Assembly (NCBI GenBank): GCA_043813895.1
Contig: JBDRKQ010000106.1
Coordinates: forward strand, 1-55,385
DNA: 55,385 bases
Direction of reading: 5' to 3'
Origin: CAZTAR01 sp043813895
GTDB taxonomy: Bacteria; Planctomycetota; Phycisphaerae; UBA1845; UTPLA1
The notes below the pieces were generated by a model, which made no database searches, was not told the DNA's origin, and saw only the letters and a list, made by a program, of their open reading frames with translations. Each line of letters starts with the position of its first letter. Position 1 is the first letter of the stretch. Of this stretch, positions 27,603 to 36,121 are shown piece by piece. The position numbers were made by a program, and so were the translations under genes.

Positions 27603-28903
27603 ATCTAATCGACCAGGCCTTCGACAAAGCGCGCCAGGTGTTGCGGATGAACGTCACGGAGCACGGCTTCAGCGCTTGCAGCATCGAGCACGACGAAGAG
27701 CCGGCCAGCAACTACCGGAGCGTGTGGGCCCGTGACTCGGCCATGACACTCATGTGGTCGCTGCCCCTAGGCGACAGCGAGTTTACGGAGTGCGGCCGTC
27801 GGTCGCTCGAGACGATCTTGGGCGCCCAGACTCCCGATGGCCATCTCCCGAACTACGTCCGGATCGATACGGGACAACCCGAGTACGCGGGGATCGGGAA
27901 CATCGCCGGAATCGACGGGGCCATCTGGGTGATCATTGCCGCCTGGAACTACATCAAGACCACTGGCGATATCGCCTTTGGCAAGAAGCACTTCCGCGCC
28001 ATCCACCGCACGATGAAATGGCTGCAAGCGCACGACTCCAACAACTGCGGCCTCCTGGAAATACCCGAGGCGTCTGATTGGGCGGACCTGTTCCCGCGCT
28101 CGTACAACGTGCTCTATGATGAGGTTCTGTGGTACCGGGCGAACGTGGACTTTGTCGAGCTTCGCAGAATCAACGGCCGGTCTTCCGAGCGGTACATCAA
28201 CCGGGCTGCCCGCATCCGCGAGATCATCAACGAACAGTTCTGGCCGACGCCTGAGACAGTGCGGGATAACGTGGCCTCATTTGCCAGCACGCAGTTCAAC
28301 CTCGGCCGGTCGCGCTACTTGATCGCCCAGATCACGCCATTCGGCTTCAGTTGGCGATGCGACGTGTTTGCCAACATCATTGCGGCGCTGTACGGCGTCC
28401 TGGATGATGCGCGCTCCAGGCGCGTGTGGCAGTTCCTGCGTCAGGTGGCCGTTGACCATCCCTACCCTGTCCGCGTGCTGTACCCGGCGATCAAACCCGG
28501 GGCGCCTGACTGGCGGGACTACTTCCTCGTCAATCTCCAGAACCTCCCCGACCATTACCACAATGGCGGCATTTGGCCATTCGTTGGTGGGCTGTGGGTC
28601 CGACTCTTGAAGCGACTCGGTGAAGATGCCGCGGCGGAGGAAGCGCTCGGCCGTTTGGCGGAACTGTGCCGCCAGGGGCTGACGAAAGAGTGGGAGTTTA
28701 CGGAATGGGCGCACGGCCTGACGGGCCGCGCAATGGGCAAGGCTTATCAGGCCTGGAGCGCGGCGTCATACGTCGCCGCTTATCTCCGGTTGCAGGGTAA
28801 GACGACCGTGGAGGTGACCGCGGGATTGCCGGACGAAATCCGGCAGCGCGAGGAATCGGACCTTCCGCCCGCAGTCACCGATAGCGCAGTGGACCTGGAT
28901 TGA
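27599..28903 (+). CDS. Glycoside hydrolase of the (alpha/alpha)6-barrel, amylo-alpha-1,6-glucosidase-like
   Basis: 434-residue cytoplasmic enzyme with no signal peptide. Motifs: SVWARDSAMTLMW near 43-55, GIGNIAGIDGAIWVI, ASDWADLFPRSYNVLYDEVLW with an acidic residue fitting a catalytic role, and YHNGGIWPFVGGLW near 320-333, all typical of six-hairpin glycosidases of the debranching-enzyme/GH63/GH100 region of sequence space. The substrate could be an alpha-glucoside such as sucrose, an oligosaccharide or a glucosyl-type osmolyte; sequence alone does not choose. The GTG start overlaps the channel gene's TGA, so translation is likely coupled. A PfkB-family sugar kinase follows 164 bp later, which would fit phosphorylation of a released sugar. 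Confidence 0.75.
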   Translation: MNLIDQAFDKARQVLRMNVTEHGFSACSIEHDEEPASNYRSVWARDSAMTLMWSLPLGDSEFTECGRRSLETILGAQTPDGHLPNYVRIDTGQPEYAGIGNIAGIDGAIWVIIAAWNYIKTTGDIAFGKKHFRAIHRTMKWLQAHDSNNCGLLEIPEASDWADLFPRSYNVLYDEVLWYRANVDFVELRRINGRSSERYINRAARIREIINEQFWPTPETVRDNVASFASTQFNLGRSRYLIAQITPFGFSWRCDVFANIIAALYGVLDDARSRRVWQFLRQVAVDHPYPVRVLYPAIKPGAPDWRDYFLVNLQNLPDHYHNGGIWPFVGGLWVRLLKRLGEDAAAEEALGRLAELCRQGLTKEWEFTEWAHGLTGRAMGKAYQAWSAASYVAAYLRLQGKTTVEVTAGLPDEIRQREESDLPPAVTDSAVDLD

Positions 28904-29067
28904 GGTGGTGCACAACGCTCGGCTTTGAAGTCGGCCCCGCTTGCCTCCGAAGCCAAGTTTGACAAGCCTGCTCCCCTGAGGTGACCATCCGGCGAGCACG
29001 GGTCACCCAGTACAGGTTGCCGAGCACAGGCTCTGCGATTGGACCGGGTTTACTCAGGAGCTTGCCA

Positions 29068-29976
29068 GTGTCGGAACCTGTCGCCCCGAAGACCGTCGTC
29101 GGCGTTGGAGAGCTACTCTGGGACATTTCCGGCGGTGTGCGGCGTCCCGGCGGGGCACCGGCTAACGTTGCTTTCCACGCGCAGCAGCTTGGAGACCGTG
29201 GGCTGGTCTGCTCGCGTGTCGGGCGCGACCCTCTCGGGGACGAGCTGATCGCCCGCCTGGCGGCCAAGACGCTTGCCACTGACGCTATCCAGGTGGATCC
29301 CGAGCACCCCACGGGTGTGGTCACCGTGGAGCGTGCGCGGGCCGACCAGCCCAGCTATCACATCCGTGAGGATGTGGCCTGGGATTACGTCGAGTTCAAC
29401 GAACGCCTCCACGAGCTGATGTCCGGGGCGGCGGCCGTGTGTTTCGGCACGCTCGCCCAGCGTAGCCCGGAGACTCGTGAGACTATCCGTCGGTGCCTGG
29501 CAGCCGCTGCCAACGCAGTGCTCGTTTACGACGTGAACCTCCGACCGCCCTGGTACCGGCGAGAGTGGATTGAGCAATCGCTCCAGCGTTGCCACATCGC
29601 GAAGCTGAACGCAGACGAAGCCGGGGTATTGTCTTCGATGCTCGGGGTGCGCCTGACGACTCTGCCTGACTTTGCCGCTGCGTTGTGTCGGCGATACGAG
29701 TTGGAGCTGGTCTGCGTGACACGCGCGTCGGCCGGATGCCTGCTCGTGAGCGCAACAGAAACGGTGGACGAGCGTGGCGTCTCTGTCCGCGTCGTGGATG
29801 CTGTCGGCGCAGGAGACGCCTTTTCAGCAGGTTTGATCCACAGCTGTCTGCGGCGCCGTCCGCTCGCTTCAATTGCCCGATTCGCGAATGGCGTCGGCGC
29901 GTTGGTGGCTCGGCACGTCGGAGCGATGCCCGTGTTGGGAGCCGAACTTGCCGCACTGAAGAAGGAAGTATGGTAG
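29068..29976 (+). CDS. PfkB-family sugar kinase, fructokinase-like
   Basis: Ribokinase/PfkB-fold kinase, 302 residues. N-terminal VVGVGELLWDI with GGAPANVAFHA gives the substrate-binding GG motif. The C-terminal signature is VVDAVGAGDAFSAGL, with Gly247-Ala-Gly and catalytic Asp250. The WD in ELLWD and NVAFHAQQLG resemble bacterial fructokinases, so D-fructose is the best guess. The start is GTG 29068 because AGGAG lies 7 bases before it; an upstream GTG at 28981 would add 29 residues unlike the family. Probably in one unit with the channel and glycosidase. If the glycosidase acts on sucrose, this enzyme would trap the fructose. Confidence 0.88.
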   Translation: MSEPVAPKTVVGVGELLWDISGGVRRPGGAPANVAFHAQQLGDRGLVCSRVGRDPLGDELIARLAAKTLATDAIQVDPEHPTGVVTVERARADQPSYHIREDVAWDYVEFNERLHELMSGAAAVCFGTLAQRSPETRETIRRCLAAAANAVLVYDVNLRPPWYRREWIEQSLQRCHIAKLNADEAGVLSSMLGVRLTTLPDFAAALCRRYELELVCVTRASAGCLLVSATETVDERGVSVRVVDAVGAGDAFSAGLIHSCLRRRPLASIARFANGVGALVARHVGAMPVLGAELAALKKEVW

Positions 29977-30099
29977 CCGATGGCAAGCCCACGTGGCTCT
30001 TGGGGACACCATCGGTGCTGCATTGCAGACAGTCATCGCTTCCGACGCTACCGGCTGGTTCGAGTCGGGCGGATCCCGCCACGGATTACCCTGAAGTGG

Positions 30100-32304
30100 C
30101 TAGAACCGCGACTTCTTACGGCCTCGTCTATCCCCGGCCGCTGCCCGGCCTGATGTCTCACGTTTTGCCTCTTCGGCCTTCTTGGCGAGCTTCTCCATGA
30201 AGGAGGGTCCGCCGGGCTTATGGTCAGTCTCCTTCTTCTTGACCTGGAAGTCGCCCCTTTCGTCCTTGTCTCTGATGTGCTTCTTGATTCGGTATTGCTC
30301 GAGCATGCCGAGTAGATTGCTGGAGAGGATGTAGAGGTTCAAGCCGCTGGGGAAATTGTAGAAGAGGAACCCGAAAAAGATCATCATGAAGCTCATGATC
30401 TTCTGTTGCTGCGCCATCTGGTCGGGAATGACCTTGCCGTTCTTGTCGGTCTTCGGCGCGGCGGGCGTCGTGGGCTTGGTGAGCTTCTGGGTGAGCTTCT
30501 GCTGCAAGTACATCGTGATCGTCATGATGATGGGCAGGAGGTTGAACGAGTCGATGGGGCCCATCATCGTGCCGAGGAGCGGGATCTCGAAGGTCCTGCC
30601 AAATGGGATGAGGCCGTCGGGCGCGGACAAGTCCGTGATCCAGAAGAAGAACGGCTCGTGACGCATGTCAACGTTGGTGTTGAGCGTCGTCCACAAGGCG
30701 ATCCAGACGGGCATTTGCAGAAACATCGGCAGGCAGCCGAAGATCTGGCCGGCGGGGTTGATGCCCTCCTCACGGTAGAGCTTCATGGTCTCTTCGTTGA
30801 TCTTCTGCTTGTCGTTCTTGTATTGTTGCTGGATGACTTCGAGTTTGGGCTTGAGCTGGGCCATCCCCTTCTGCATCTTCATCATGTTGATCTGCCCCAT
30901 CTTGGTGACTGGGTGCAGGATGAGCCTGACGATGATCACGAGGATGATGATGGCGACGCCGTAGTTCCGGACGACACGGTACGACTGCGAGAGCAGCCAG
31001 AGCATGATTCGCGAGAGCCACTCGAAGGTGCAGCCGGAGTGGTCGGGGTTGCTGACGAGGGCATAGTCTCGCGCGGTCGCTTTGGGTGACTTGTCGAAAA
31101 GCCCTTTGCTCTTGGGGCCGCAGTAGGTTTCGATCGTGACCGTCCACGTGTCGCCTGGCGCCAGCGCGTCATTCGGCACGAACTCCTGTTCCAGAGTGAG
31201 ATCGTCCTTGTCGCTCTTGCTCTCGAAAAGGGCTTTGCCATAGACATTATTGAGCACGGCGGGATACGCGGACCTGTCCTCGTCGGTCGGCTGCGGTAGC
31301 GGGGCGAGAATACAGGTGAAGTACTTATTGCCCACGGCCGACCAGAGAAGCCGCTCGTCGCCGGTCTTCAAGGACTTGCGGTGCTTCTCATCGCCCTTCT
31401 TGAAGACATCGTCGCGCGTGGCGGTGTTGTCACCGCCGGTCGTGATGATGTTGTTCTCATCGACAACTGCCGCTACGACGCGGCGGTACTCCATGCGAAG
31501 GTCTTCCTTCTTGAGTCCGACTCCGCCGCGTTGGAGCAGGGCCAGCTTGTAGGTCTGATCGGAGGCGTTCTCGACCTGAAGGTCGATGATCAGGCTGGAA
31601 GAGCCCTTGTCGAGTCGGTAGGTCTTGCGGATGTCGAGGGCGGCGGCTCCGTCCCGATTCACGGTCGTATGAAGCGTCGCCGTTTCGCCTTCGTCGTCGG
31701 TCTTCTTCTCGATGGACCAGGCGGCATCGGCGAGATTGACGGTGTGTGTAGCCCTGCCTTCTGTCAGGCGGACGTAGTCGGTGACGAGCGAGGCGTAGGA
31801 CTTCTCCGTCTTCGGGTCTTTGACGACCTTCAACAGGTCGTAGGGGTCGTCGGTAGGATGCTTCTTGTCCTTGGGAATAGAGTTTCGATATCGTGAGAGC
31901 TTGATCGACTCGACGCCGGCGCCTCGCGGCGTCACGACGACCGAGAACTCGTAGGGGTTGGCAAAGCCCGTGTGTTCGTCGTTCTGACGATCGTCGCCGA
32001 GTGTGACGGTCTCCATCGTCGGGGCGTCGGGCACGGTGAAGCCGGACTCCTGCTTCTCGAAGGCGGCGCCGGGGGCATCGCCTTCCGTTCGCGCCGCGGT
32101 GACTACTGTTTCCCGCGTGGTAGTCGGCGCGGTGGCCGTGGTCGGTGCGGTGGCCGTGCCGTCAACCGGCGTTTCGGCAGGTGCGGAGGTAGTCTGCTCG
32201 GCGGGCGAAGGCGGGTTGAGCGTCTGCTGGATCTTGATCCAACCGAACAGGATCAGGAAACACAGCACTGTGGCGAGAATCGTACGTCTGGTCTGGGGAT
32301 CCAT
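30100..32304 (-). CDS. yidC: Membrane protein insertase YidC/Oxa1
   Basis: Inserts and folds inner-membrane proteins with or without SecYEG. N-terminal helix TILATVLCFLILFGWIKI is followed by a low-complexity Thr/Ala/Pro linker, a large periplasmic domain (about 95-430) and the conserved insertase core from about 445. This core holds VRLILHPVTKMGQINMM with the hydrophilic-groove Arg460, the Met-rich cytoplasmic hairpin MKMQKGMAQLKPKLE and GCLPMFLQMPVWIALW. A basic C-terminal tail (RRGRKKSRF) would contact the ribosome. At 734 residues it is longer than E. coli YidC (548), mainly through linkers. Its partners rnpA and rpmH are not adjacent. It follows the metallophosphoesterase by 87 bp. Confidence 0.95.
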   Translation of the reverse strand: MDPQTRRTILATVLCFLILFGWIKIQQTLNPPSPAEQTTSAPAETPVDGTATAPTTATAPTTTRETVVTAARTEGDAPGAAFEKQESGFTVPDAPTMETVTLGDDRQNDEHTGFANPYEFSVVVTPRGAGVESIKLSRYRNSIPKDKKHPTDDPYDLLKVVKDPKTEKSYASLVTDYVRLTEGRATHTVNLADAAWSIEKKTDDEGETATLHTTVNRDGAAALDIRKTYRLDKGSSSLIIDLQVENASDQTYKLALLQRGGVGLKKEDLRMEYRRVVAAVVDENNIITTGGDNTATRDDVFKKGDEKHRKSLKTGDERLLWSAVGNKYFTCILAPLPQPTDEDRSAYPAVLNNVYGKALFESKSDKDDLTLEQEFVPNDALAPGDTWTVTIETYCGPKSKGLFDKSPKATARDYALVSNPDHSGCTFEWLSRIMLWLLSQSYRVVRNYGVAIIILVIIVRLILHPVTKMGQINMMKMQKGMAQLKPKLEVIQQQYKNDKQKINEETMKLYREEGINPAGQIFGCLPMFLQMPVWIALWTTLNTNVDMRHEPFFFWITDLSAPDGLIPFGRTFEIPLLGTMMGPIDSFNLLPIIMTITMYLQQKLTQKLTKPTTPAAPKTDKNGKVIPDQMAQQQKIMSFMMIFFGFLFYNFPSGLNLYILSSNLLGMLEQYRIKKHIRDKDERGDFQVKKKETDHKPGGPSFMEKLAKKAEEAKRETSGRAAAGDRRGRKKSRF

Positions 32305-32391
32305 TAGGTCATCCGGCAGTCAAAGAAGCGATCGTCTGTTTCGGGTAAAGCGCGGTCCGGGCACGGCGAACTGTGCGGGAACGGGGCTGTG

Positions 32392-33150
32392 TCATTTTCC
32401 CTCGTAGAGTCTGGCGGCAAGAAAATCGTCGAGATTGGGATTGTCGCGGATCTTCTTCGCCGTCACGTCGATGTTGTACTCGACGCGGACGAACTCGACC
32501 TGATCGCCGTCGACCACGACGTAAGCCGCTCGGGGGTCGCGGTCGCGCGGCTGGCCGACGGAACCCACGTTGATAATGACCTTCTCGTCGCCGATGGTGT
32601 ATCGTGGCACCTCCCCGAGTTCTTCGGGCGGCTCGAAGTACGGATCATCGACAAAGACGCCGGGCACGTGCGTGTGGCCGCAGAAGCAGGTCATCTGTTC
32701 CATTCGTTGGAAGTTGCTCATCAGCTTCTGCGGGTTCGCATAGACGTCGTCGGGGAAGAGATACTCGTTGATCGGCTTTCGCGGAGAGCCGTGGACGAGG
32801 AGCATGCCGTCTATTGCCAGCCGCGGCGAGAGGCCGCCGAGGAAACGCCATCGATTGTTCCGCCGACTTGTGTCGGCTTCTTCGTCAATGGCCGAGCGCG
32901 TCCAGAAAGCGGCCCGCTCCGCATTGACGTTGAAATTGAGCGGTTCGTAGAAGACGGCGTGATCGTGGTTGCCACACAGGCTGGCCTCGACGCGCTCGAC
33001 GATGAGATCGAGACACTCGCCGGGCTGGGGGCCGTAGCCCACGATATCGCCGAGGCAATAGACCTTCTCGGCACCGCGCCGATCGATGTCGTCAAAAACG
33101 GCGCGGAGGGCTTCGAGGTTCGAATGGATGTCGGAGATAATCGCGAACAT
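32392..33150 (-). CDS. Calcineurin-like metallophosphoesterase (YfcE/Apaf-like)
   Basis: 252-residue cytoplasmic phosphoesterase with the dimetal core residues: SDIHSN (Asp7, His9), CLGDIVGYG (Asp35), GNHDH (Asn61, His62), LLVHGSP (His120) and CGHTHVP (His159, His161). Length and the beta-sheet C-terminus (VIINVGSVGQPRD) fit the bacterial single-domain phosphodiesterase group; the substrate is unknown. The Shine-Dalgarno signal is weak. It lies 36 bp after the Trm112-like gene and 87 bp before yidC, probably one transcript. Confidence 0.9.
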   Translation of the reverse strand: MFAIISDIHSNLEALRAVFDDIDRRGAEKVYCLGDIVGYGPQPGECLDLIVERVEASLCGNHDHAVFYEPLNFNVNAERAAFWTRSAIDEEADTSRRNNRWRFLGGLSPRLAIDGMLLVHGSPRKPINEYLFPDDVYANPQKLMSNFQRMEQMTCFCGHTHVPGVFVDDPYFEPPEELGEVPRYTIGDEKVIINVGSVGQPRDRDPRAAYVVVDGDQVEFVRVEYNIDVTAKKIRDNPNLDDFLAARLYEGK

Positions 33151-33186
33151 GATCTACCGGGGGTATTGCTCTCCGTGTCTTCGATA

Positions 33187-33387
33187 TTATTGTTGCGGAC
33201 TCTCTTTCGGGGGGTCGGCCTCGTCGATCAGCATGATCGGAATATCGTCTCTGATGGGGTATCGAAGGCCGCAAGCCGTGCAGACGAGTCGCTCCTGGGC
33301 GTCATCGCCCGGCAGCGGCTCTTCGAGTTCCACTTTCTGCTTGCAACTGGGACACACCAGTATGTCGAGCAATTCCCGGTCGACCAT
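33187..33387 (-). CDS. Trm112-like zinc-ribbon protein
   Basis: 66-residue Trm112/UPF0434 family protein. Two CxxC pairs (Cys12/Cys15 and Cys36/Cys39) form a zinc ribbon in VCPSCKQ ... VCTACGLRYPIRDDIPIML, and the final segment PIRDDIPIML is the family signature. Homologues activate methyltransferases in eukaryotes and archaea; in bacteria the family is often found beside lipid A or KDO genes, and here kdsA lies 309 bp upstream. Role here unproven. Confidence 0.92.
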   Translation of the reverse strand: MVDRELLDILVCPSCKQKVELEEPLPGDDAQERLVCTACGLRYPIRDDIPIMLIDEADPPKESPQQ

Positions 33388-33573
33388 GCCTCGGCTACTC
33401 CTGCACTACGCGGATGAAGCGGCCCCTTGGAGCCGCCCGTCTCAATGCACCGCTGAACCCCGCATGTTAGGGGGAGCGGTCACGAGCGTCAACGTGTCGT
33501 GCATAAGTCAGGTCAACGCGGGTCCATGACACTATCGGCGGGGTTGCTCCGAGCCCCCAGCGCGGGGTCTTCA

Positions 33574-33641
33574 ATCCGAGCCCCAAGCGCCAGCACGGGG
33601 TTTTCGGGTTCTTCCCGCTCGCTTGCGCTCGGGGCTCGGAT
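33574..33641. repeat. Large imperfect inverted repeat (intergenic)
   Basis: Arms 33574-33589 (ATCCGAGCCCCAAGCG) and 33626-33641 (CGCTCGGGGCTCGGAT) pair over 16 bases with one mismatch, around a 36-base loop. A shorter related piece (CCGAGCCCCCAGCGCGGGG) lies just left, near 33549-33567. The rest of the 309-bp gap between kdsA and the Trm112-like gene shows no gene. Confidence 0.65.
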
Positions 33642-33696
33642 CTGGTACCCGACGCGCGGGCGATGTCACGCACCACTTCGCTGTTTCGCGAGCCGT

Positions 33697-34530
33697 CTAA
33701 TCTGTCATGGACCCGGTCAACGCCTGGCGGATTCGACAACACGTTCGTAGCAGGTCGTCGAGGTCGCCGAGCGGCAGGACCGTCGCCCGGTCAGACTTTG
33801 CCTGGTCGGGTTGGTCGTGTACCTCGACAAAGAGTGCGTCCGCCCCCGCGGCGATGCCCGCCCGCGCGAGGACGGGGACAAATTGCCGCAATCCGTCGGA
33901 TTGGTCGCCCGCGCCGCCCGGGATCTGGCAACTGTGCGTCGCGTCGATGACGACCGGGGCGAACGCCTGCATCAAGGGGATGCAGGTGAAATCATTGACG
34001 AGGCGGCCGTAGCCGAAGAACGTCCCCCGATCAGTGAGCAGGACACGGCCGTTGCCGCTGCGGCGGACTTTCAGGACCGTTTGCTCCATCTGCTCGGGCG
34101 ACATGAACTGGCCCTTCTTGATGTTGACGGCCTTGCCGGTCTTCGCCGCGGCGACGAGCAAATCAGTCTGCCGGCAGAGGAACGCGGGGATTTGGAGGAT
34201 GTCGCATACTTCCGCCACGGGCTTCGCCTGATCGGGCAGGTGCACGTCCGTCAGGACCGGCACGCCGGTCGCGTCTTTCACTTTGGTGAACGTATCGAGA
34301 CCTTTCTTGAGGCCCGGTCCTCGGGGACTCGTGATGCTGGTCCGGTTTGCCTTGTCGAAGCTGCACTTGAAGATGTAGTTGACTTCGTGCTTGCGGCAGA
34401 CCTCGGCTACGGCTTCGGCTATCTTGAGGCAGTGGTCGGTTGACTCGATGACACAGGGGCCCGCAATCAGGGCGAGCGGGTGTCCCGCACCGATTTGGAA
34501 GGGGCCGATGTTGACCGGTTCGGCAGGCAT
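33697..34530 (-). CDS. kdsA: 3-deoxy-D-manno-octulosonate 8-phosphate synthase, metal-dependent type
   Basis: Condenses phosphoenolpyruvate with arabinose-5-phosphate to KDO-8-phosphate, a step to the lipopolysaccharide inner core. 277 residues. Motifs: LIAGPCVIES (Cys26), FKCSFDKANRTS, GVPVLTDVH, NIKKGQFMSPEQM, LTDRGTFFGYG and DATHSCQIPGG. Cys26 stands where non-metal enzymes such as E. coli KdsA have Asn, so this should be the metal-dependent class. GAGGA precedes the ATG. It signals that the organism makes KDO-containing LPS. No other KDO genes are next to it apart from the Trm112-like gene often found in such clusters. Confidence 0.95.
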   Translation of the reverse strand: MPAEPVNIGPFQIGAGHPLALIAGPCVIESTDHCLKIAEAVAEVCRKHEVNYIFKCSFDKANRTSITSPRGPGLKKGLDTFTKVKDATGVPVLTDVHLPDQAKPVAEVCDILQIPAFLCRQTDLLVAAAKTGKAVNIKKGQFMSPEQMEQTVLKVRRSGNGRVLLTDRGTFFGYGRLVNDFTCIPLMQAFAPVVIDATHSCQIPGGAGDQSDGLRQFVPVLARAGIAAGADALFVEVHDQPDQAKSDRATVLPLGDLDDLLRTCCRIRQALTGSMTD

Positions 34531-34617
34531 GATCCGTCCTCACAAGATTGCATCGCGGCGAGTGCGTCGCTTTGGTATCCGCGGTCGCGTGCCGGTACGC
34601 GCTTAGCTGGGTGGCAT

Positions 34618-34651
34618 GGGTAAGCTCTGCCGCCTACGGCGGCGCTTACCC
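34618..34651. repeat. Hairpin repeat between kdsA and the phosphatase gene
   Basis: Nested perfect arms GGGTAAGC/GCTTACCC (34618-34625 and 34644-34651) and GCCGCC/GGCGGC, with a 3-base loop and a 3-base bulge. It is preceded by TGGGTGGCATGGG, whose reverse complement appears in the tandem array at 48350-48569, so the two loci share a repeat piece. No T-run follows, so I do not call it a terminator. The rest of 34531-34853 shows no gene. Confidence 0.6.
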
Positions 34652-34853
34652 GTCTTTCTCCACCCGTGCCCGACACAGGCCAACCGGTTCGGCTTCGCCT
34701 CACGGCCTGCCCTTTTCGCATAACTCAAAGGCCAGGCAAGTTGGCCCATGCCACACCAGCCATGCGCCAAACACGTACGCGTGCCGAGCATGATACATCG
34801 CGCACGCTGCCATAGCAAAACGCACGGCGCAACAGAACGCACGCAGAGAAAGA

Positions 34854-35549
34854 TCACCAATACCGCGTCGCGGGCTGGGGCTTGATCGAACCGTCTTCAC
34901 GGTAGTTGGCCTGCTCAGCGATTGGCAACTCGCGGAGGTGCGAGGTTTCGTTGAGGCAGACGAGGCTGCTCACGCCGTCAACGTAGCGCAGGGCTGCGAC
35001 GGTGGCGTTGTCAATCGTAAAACGAAATGAGGGACCCGGCTGTTCGCTGAGCCAAGCCTCGATGAGTCGGGCGATAGGGCTGCCATGGCTGATGAGGATG
35101 ACGGTGTCGTCCGTCTTGTCCCATCGGGCCTTCAGTGTCGCGGCGAAGGAGTGGACGCGTGCGATCAGGTCGAAGATCGATTCATCGGGGGGAGGCCACT
35201 CGAACGGGCCGTCGTAATCGGGACACGGGATGGCGTCGGAATGCCGTGACACGATCGTCTCGATGTCCTCCAGGCCAAGGGTGACCTCCGTACCCGGCGC
35301 GAGGTGGTGAAACTCGATCAGACTGGGGTGAATTCTAAACGGCATTCGCAGCCTCGCCGCGACGGCTGAAGCAGTCTGGACGCACCGAAAGAAGGGGCTG
35401 CTGTAGATCGCGGCGATCCGCAGACCTTCGAATCGCCGGGCCACGGCGTGCGCCTGCTGAATCCCCAATGGGGAGAGAGGCGTGTTCAGGCCGTCTTCAC
35501 GCCGGGCATTGTGGAGAGATTCACCGTGTCGAATTGCGTAGACCAGCAT
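34854..35549 (-). CDS. Histidine phosphatase (phosphoglycerate mutase-like)
   Basis: 231-residue branch-1 histidine phosphatase. Phospho-acceptor His8 is in YAIRHGES. The second catalytic His is in ILISHGSPIARL, with Arg in SSPFFRCVQTA. The acidic proton donor is probably in LIEFHHLAPGTEV. Phosphoglycerate mutase proper has ELHYG and a different insert, so a phosphatase of small molecules or proteins is more likely. The start ATG at 35549 puts RHG at residue 7, as is usual; a start 14 codons upstream is possible. It is divergent from the SH3-domain gene and separate from kdsA. Confidence 0.88.
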   Translation of the reverse strand: MLVYAIRHGESLHNARREDGLNTPLSPLGIQQAHAVARRFEGLRIAAIYSSPFFRCVQTASAVAARLRMPFRIHPSLIEFHHLAPGTEVTLGLEDIETIVSRHSDAIPCPDYDGPFEWPPPDESIFDLIARVHSFAATLKARWDKTDDTVILISHGSPIARLIEAWLSEQPGPSFRFTIDNATVAALRYVDGVSSLVCLNETSHLRELPIAEQANYREDGSIKPQPATRYW

Positions 35550-36121
35550 CTGACTGTTTCTAATCGTTTCCCGGCTGCCTGGCAGCCTCATCCCAAGGCC
35601 GCTTCACCTGGATCCCCGTATTCGGAGTTCGGCACCATGATAGCAGGAGCCGGTCGCTATTGTCAGGTGTGGCCGGTTCGCTCGATAGCGGAAGCCGCGA
35701 GGTTCAGCCGGGGGGAGTGGCAGGCGGTCTGCCGGATGGGTTCTGGCTGTCGTGCCTCACCTCCCTGTGATTTGATCCGGGGCGCTACCGCCGCTGATCG
35801 GCGTTTCCTTTCACAACAGCGTCATACCGTTACCTGAGGCGGCGGGCACACCAGAGTGAAGCCTGTGCTGCGGCAGATGGATGGCCTCTTCGGGGCCTCC
35901 GGGGAGAAAGGAAGCCGCGTCGTGCGGGACGAAAAGGAAGTGTGGAGATGGCGCCCGGCGTAAGAGTGTTGAGCGGGATTCGTTGACAATTATGGCAAAG
36001 TCGCGTACCTTCTTTGGGATCAGAGGTTTCTACGATACGCTATGTGCTCGCCCCTGGTTGTGTGGGCGACGCGCGGTCGTATCAGCGTACGAGGGTGTGC
36101 CTGTAACAGGGAGGTGTTGCA
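35550..36121. other. Divergent intergenic region
   Basis: 572 bp between the histidine phosphatase (left) and the SH3-domain gene (right). No gene is supported. The right half carries the promoter candidate at 35983-36011. I see no strong repeat here. Confidence 0.5.
35983..36011 (+). promoter_or_regulatory. Sigma70-like promoter candidate for the SH3-domain gene
   Basis: Perfect -35 box TTGACA (35983-35988), 17-base spacer, then TACCTT (36006-36011), which matches three of six -10 positions. The gene starts 110 bases downstream, leaving a leader of about 100 bases. Confidence 0.45.

Noticed and set aside
27599..28903. GH100 alkaline/neutral invertase as the name for the glycosidase
   Set aside because: It shares a YHNGGxWP segment with GH100 but lacks other GH100 signatures as I remember them, so only the broader six-hairpin call is kept.
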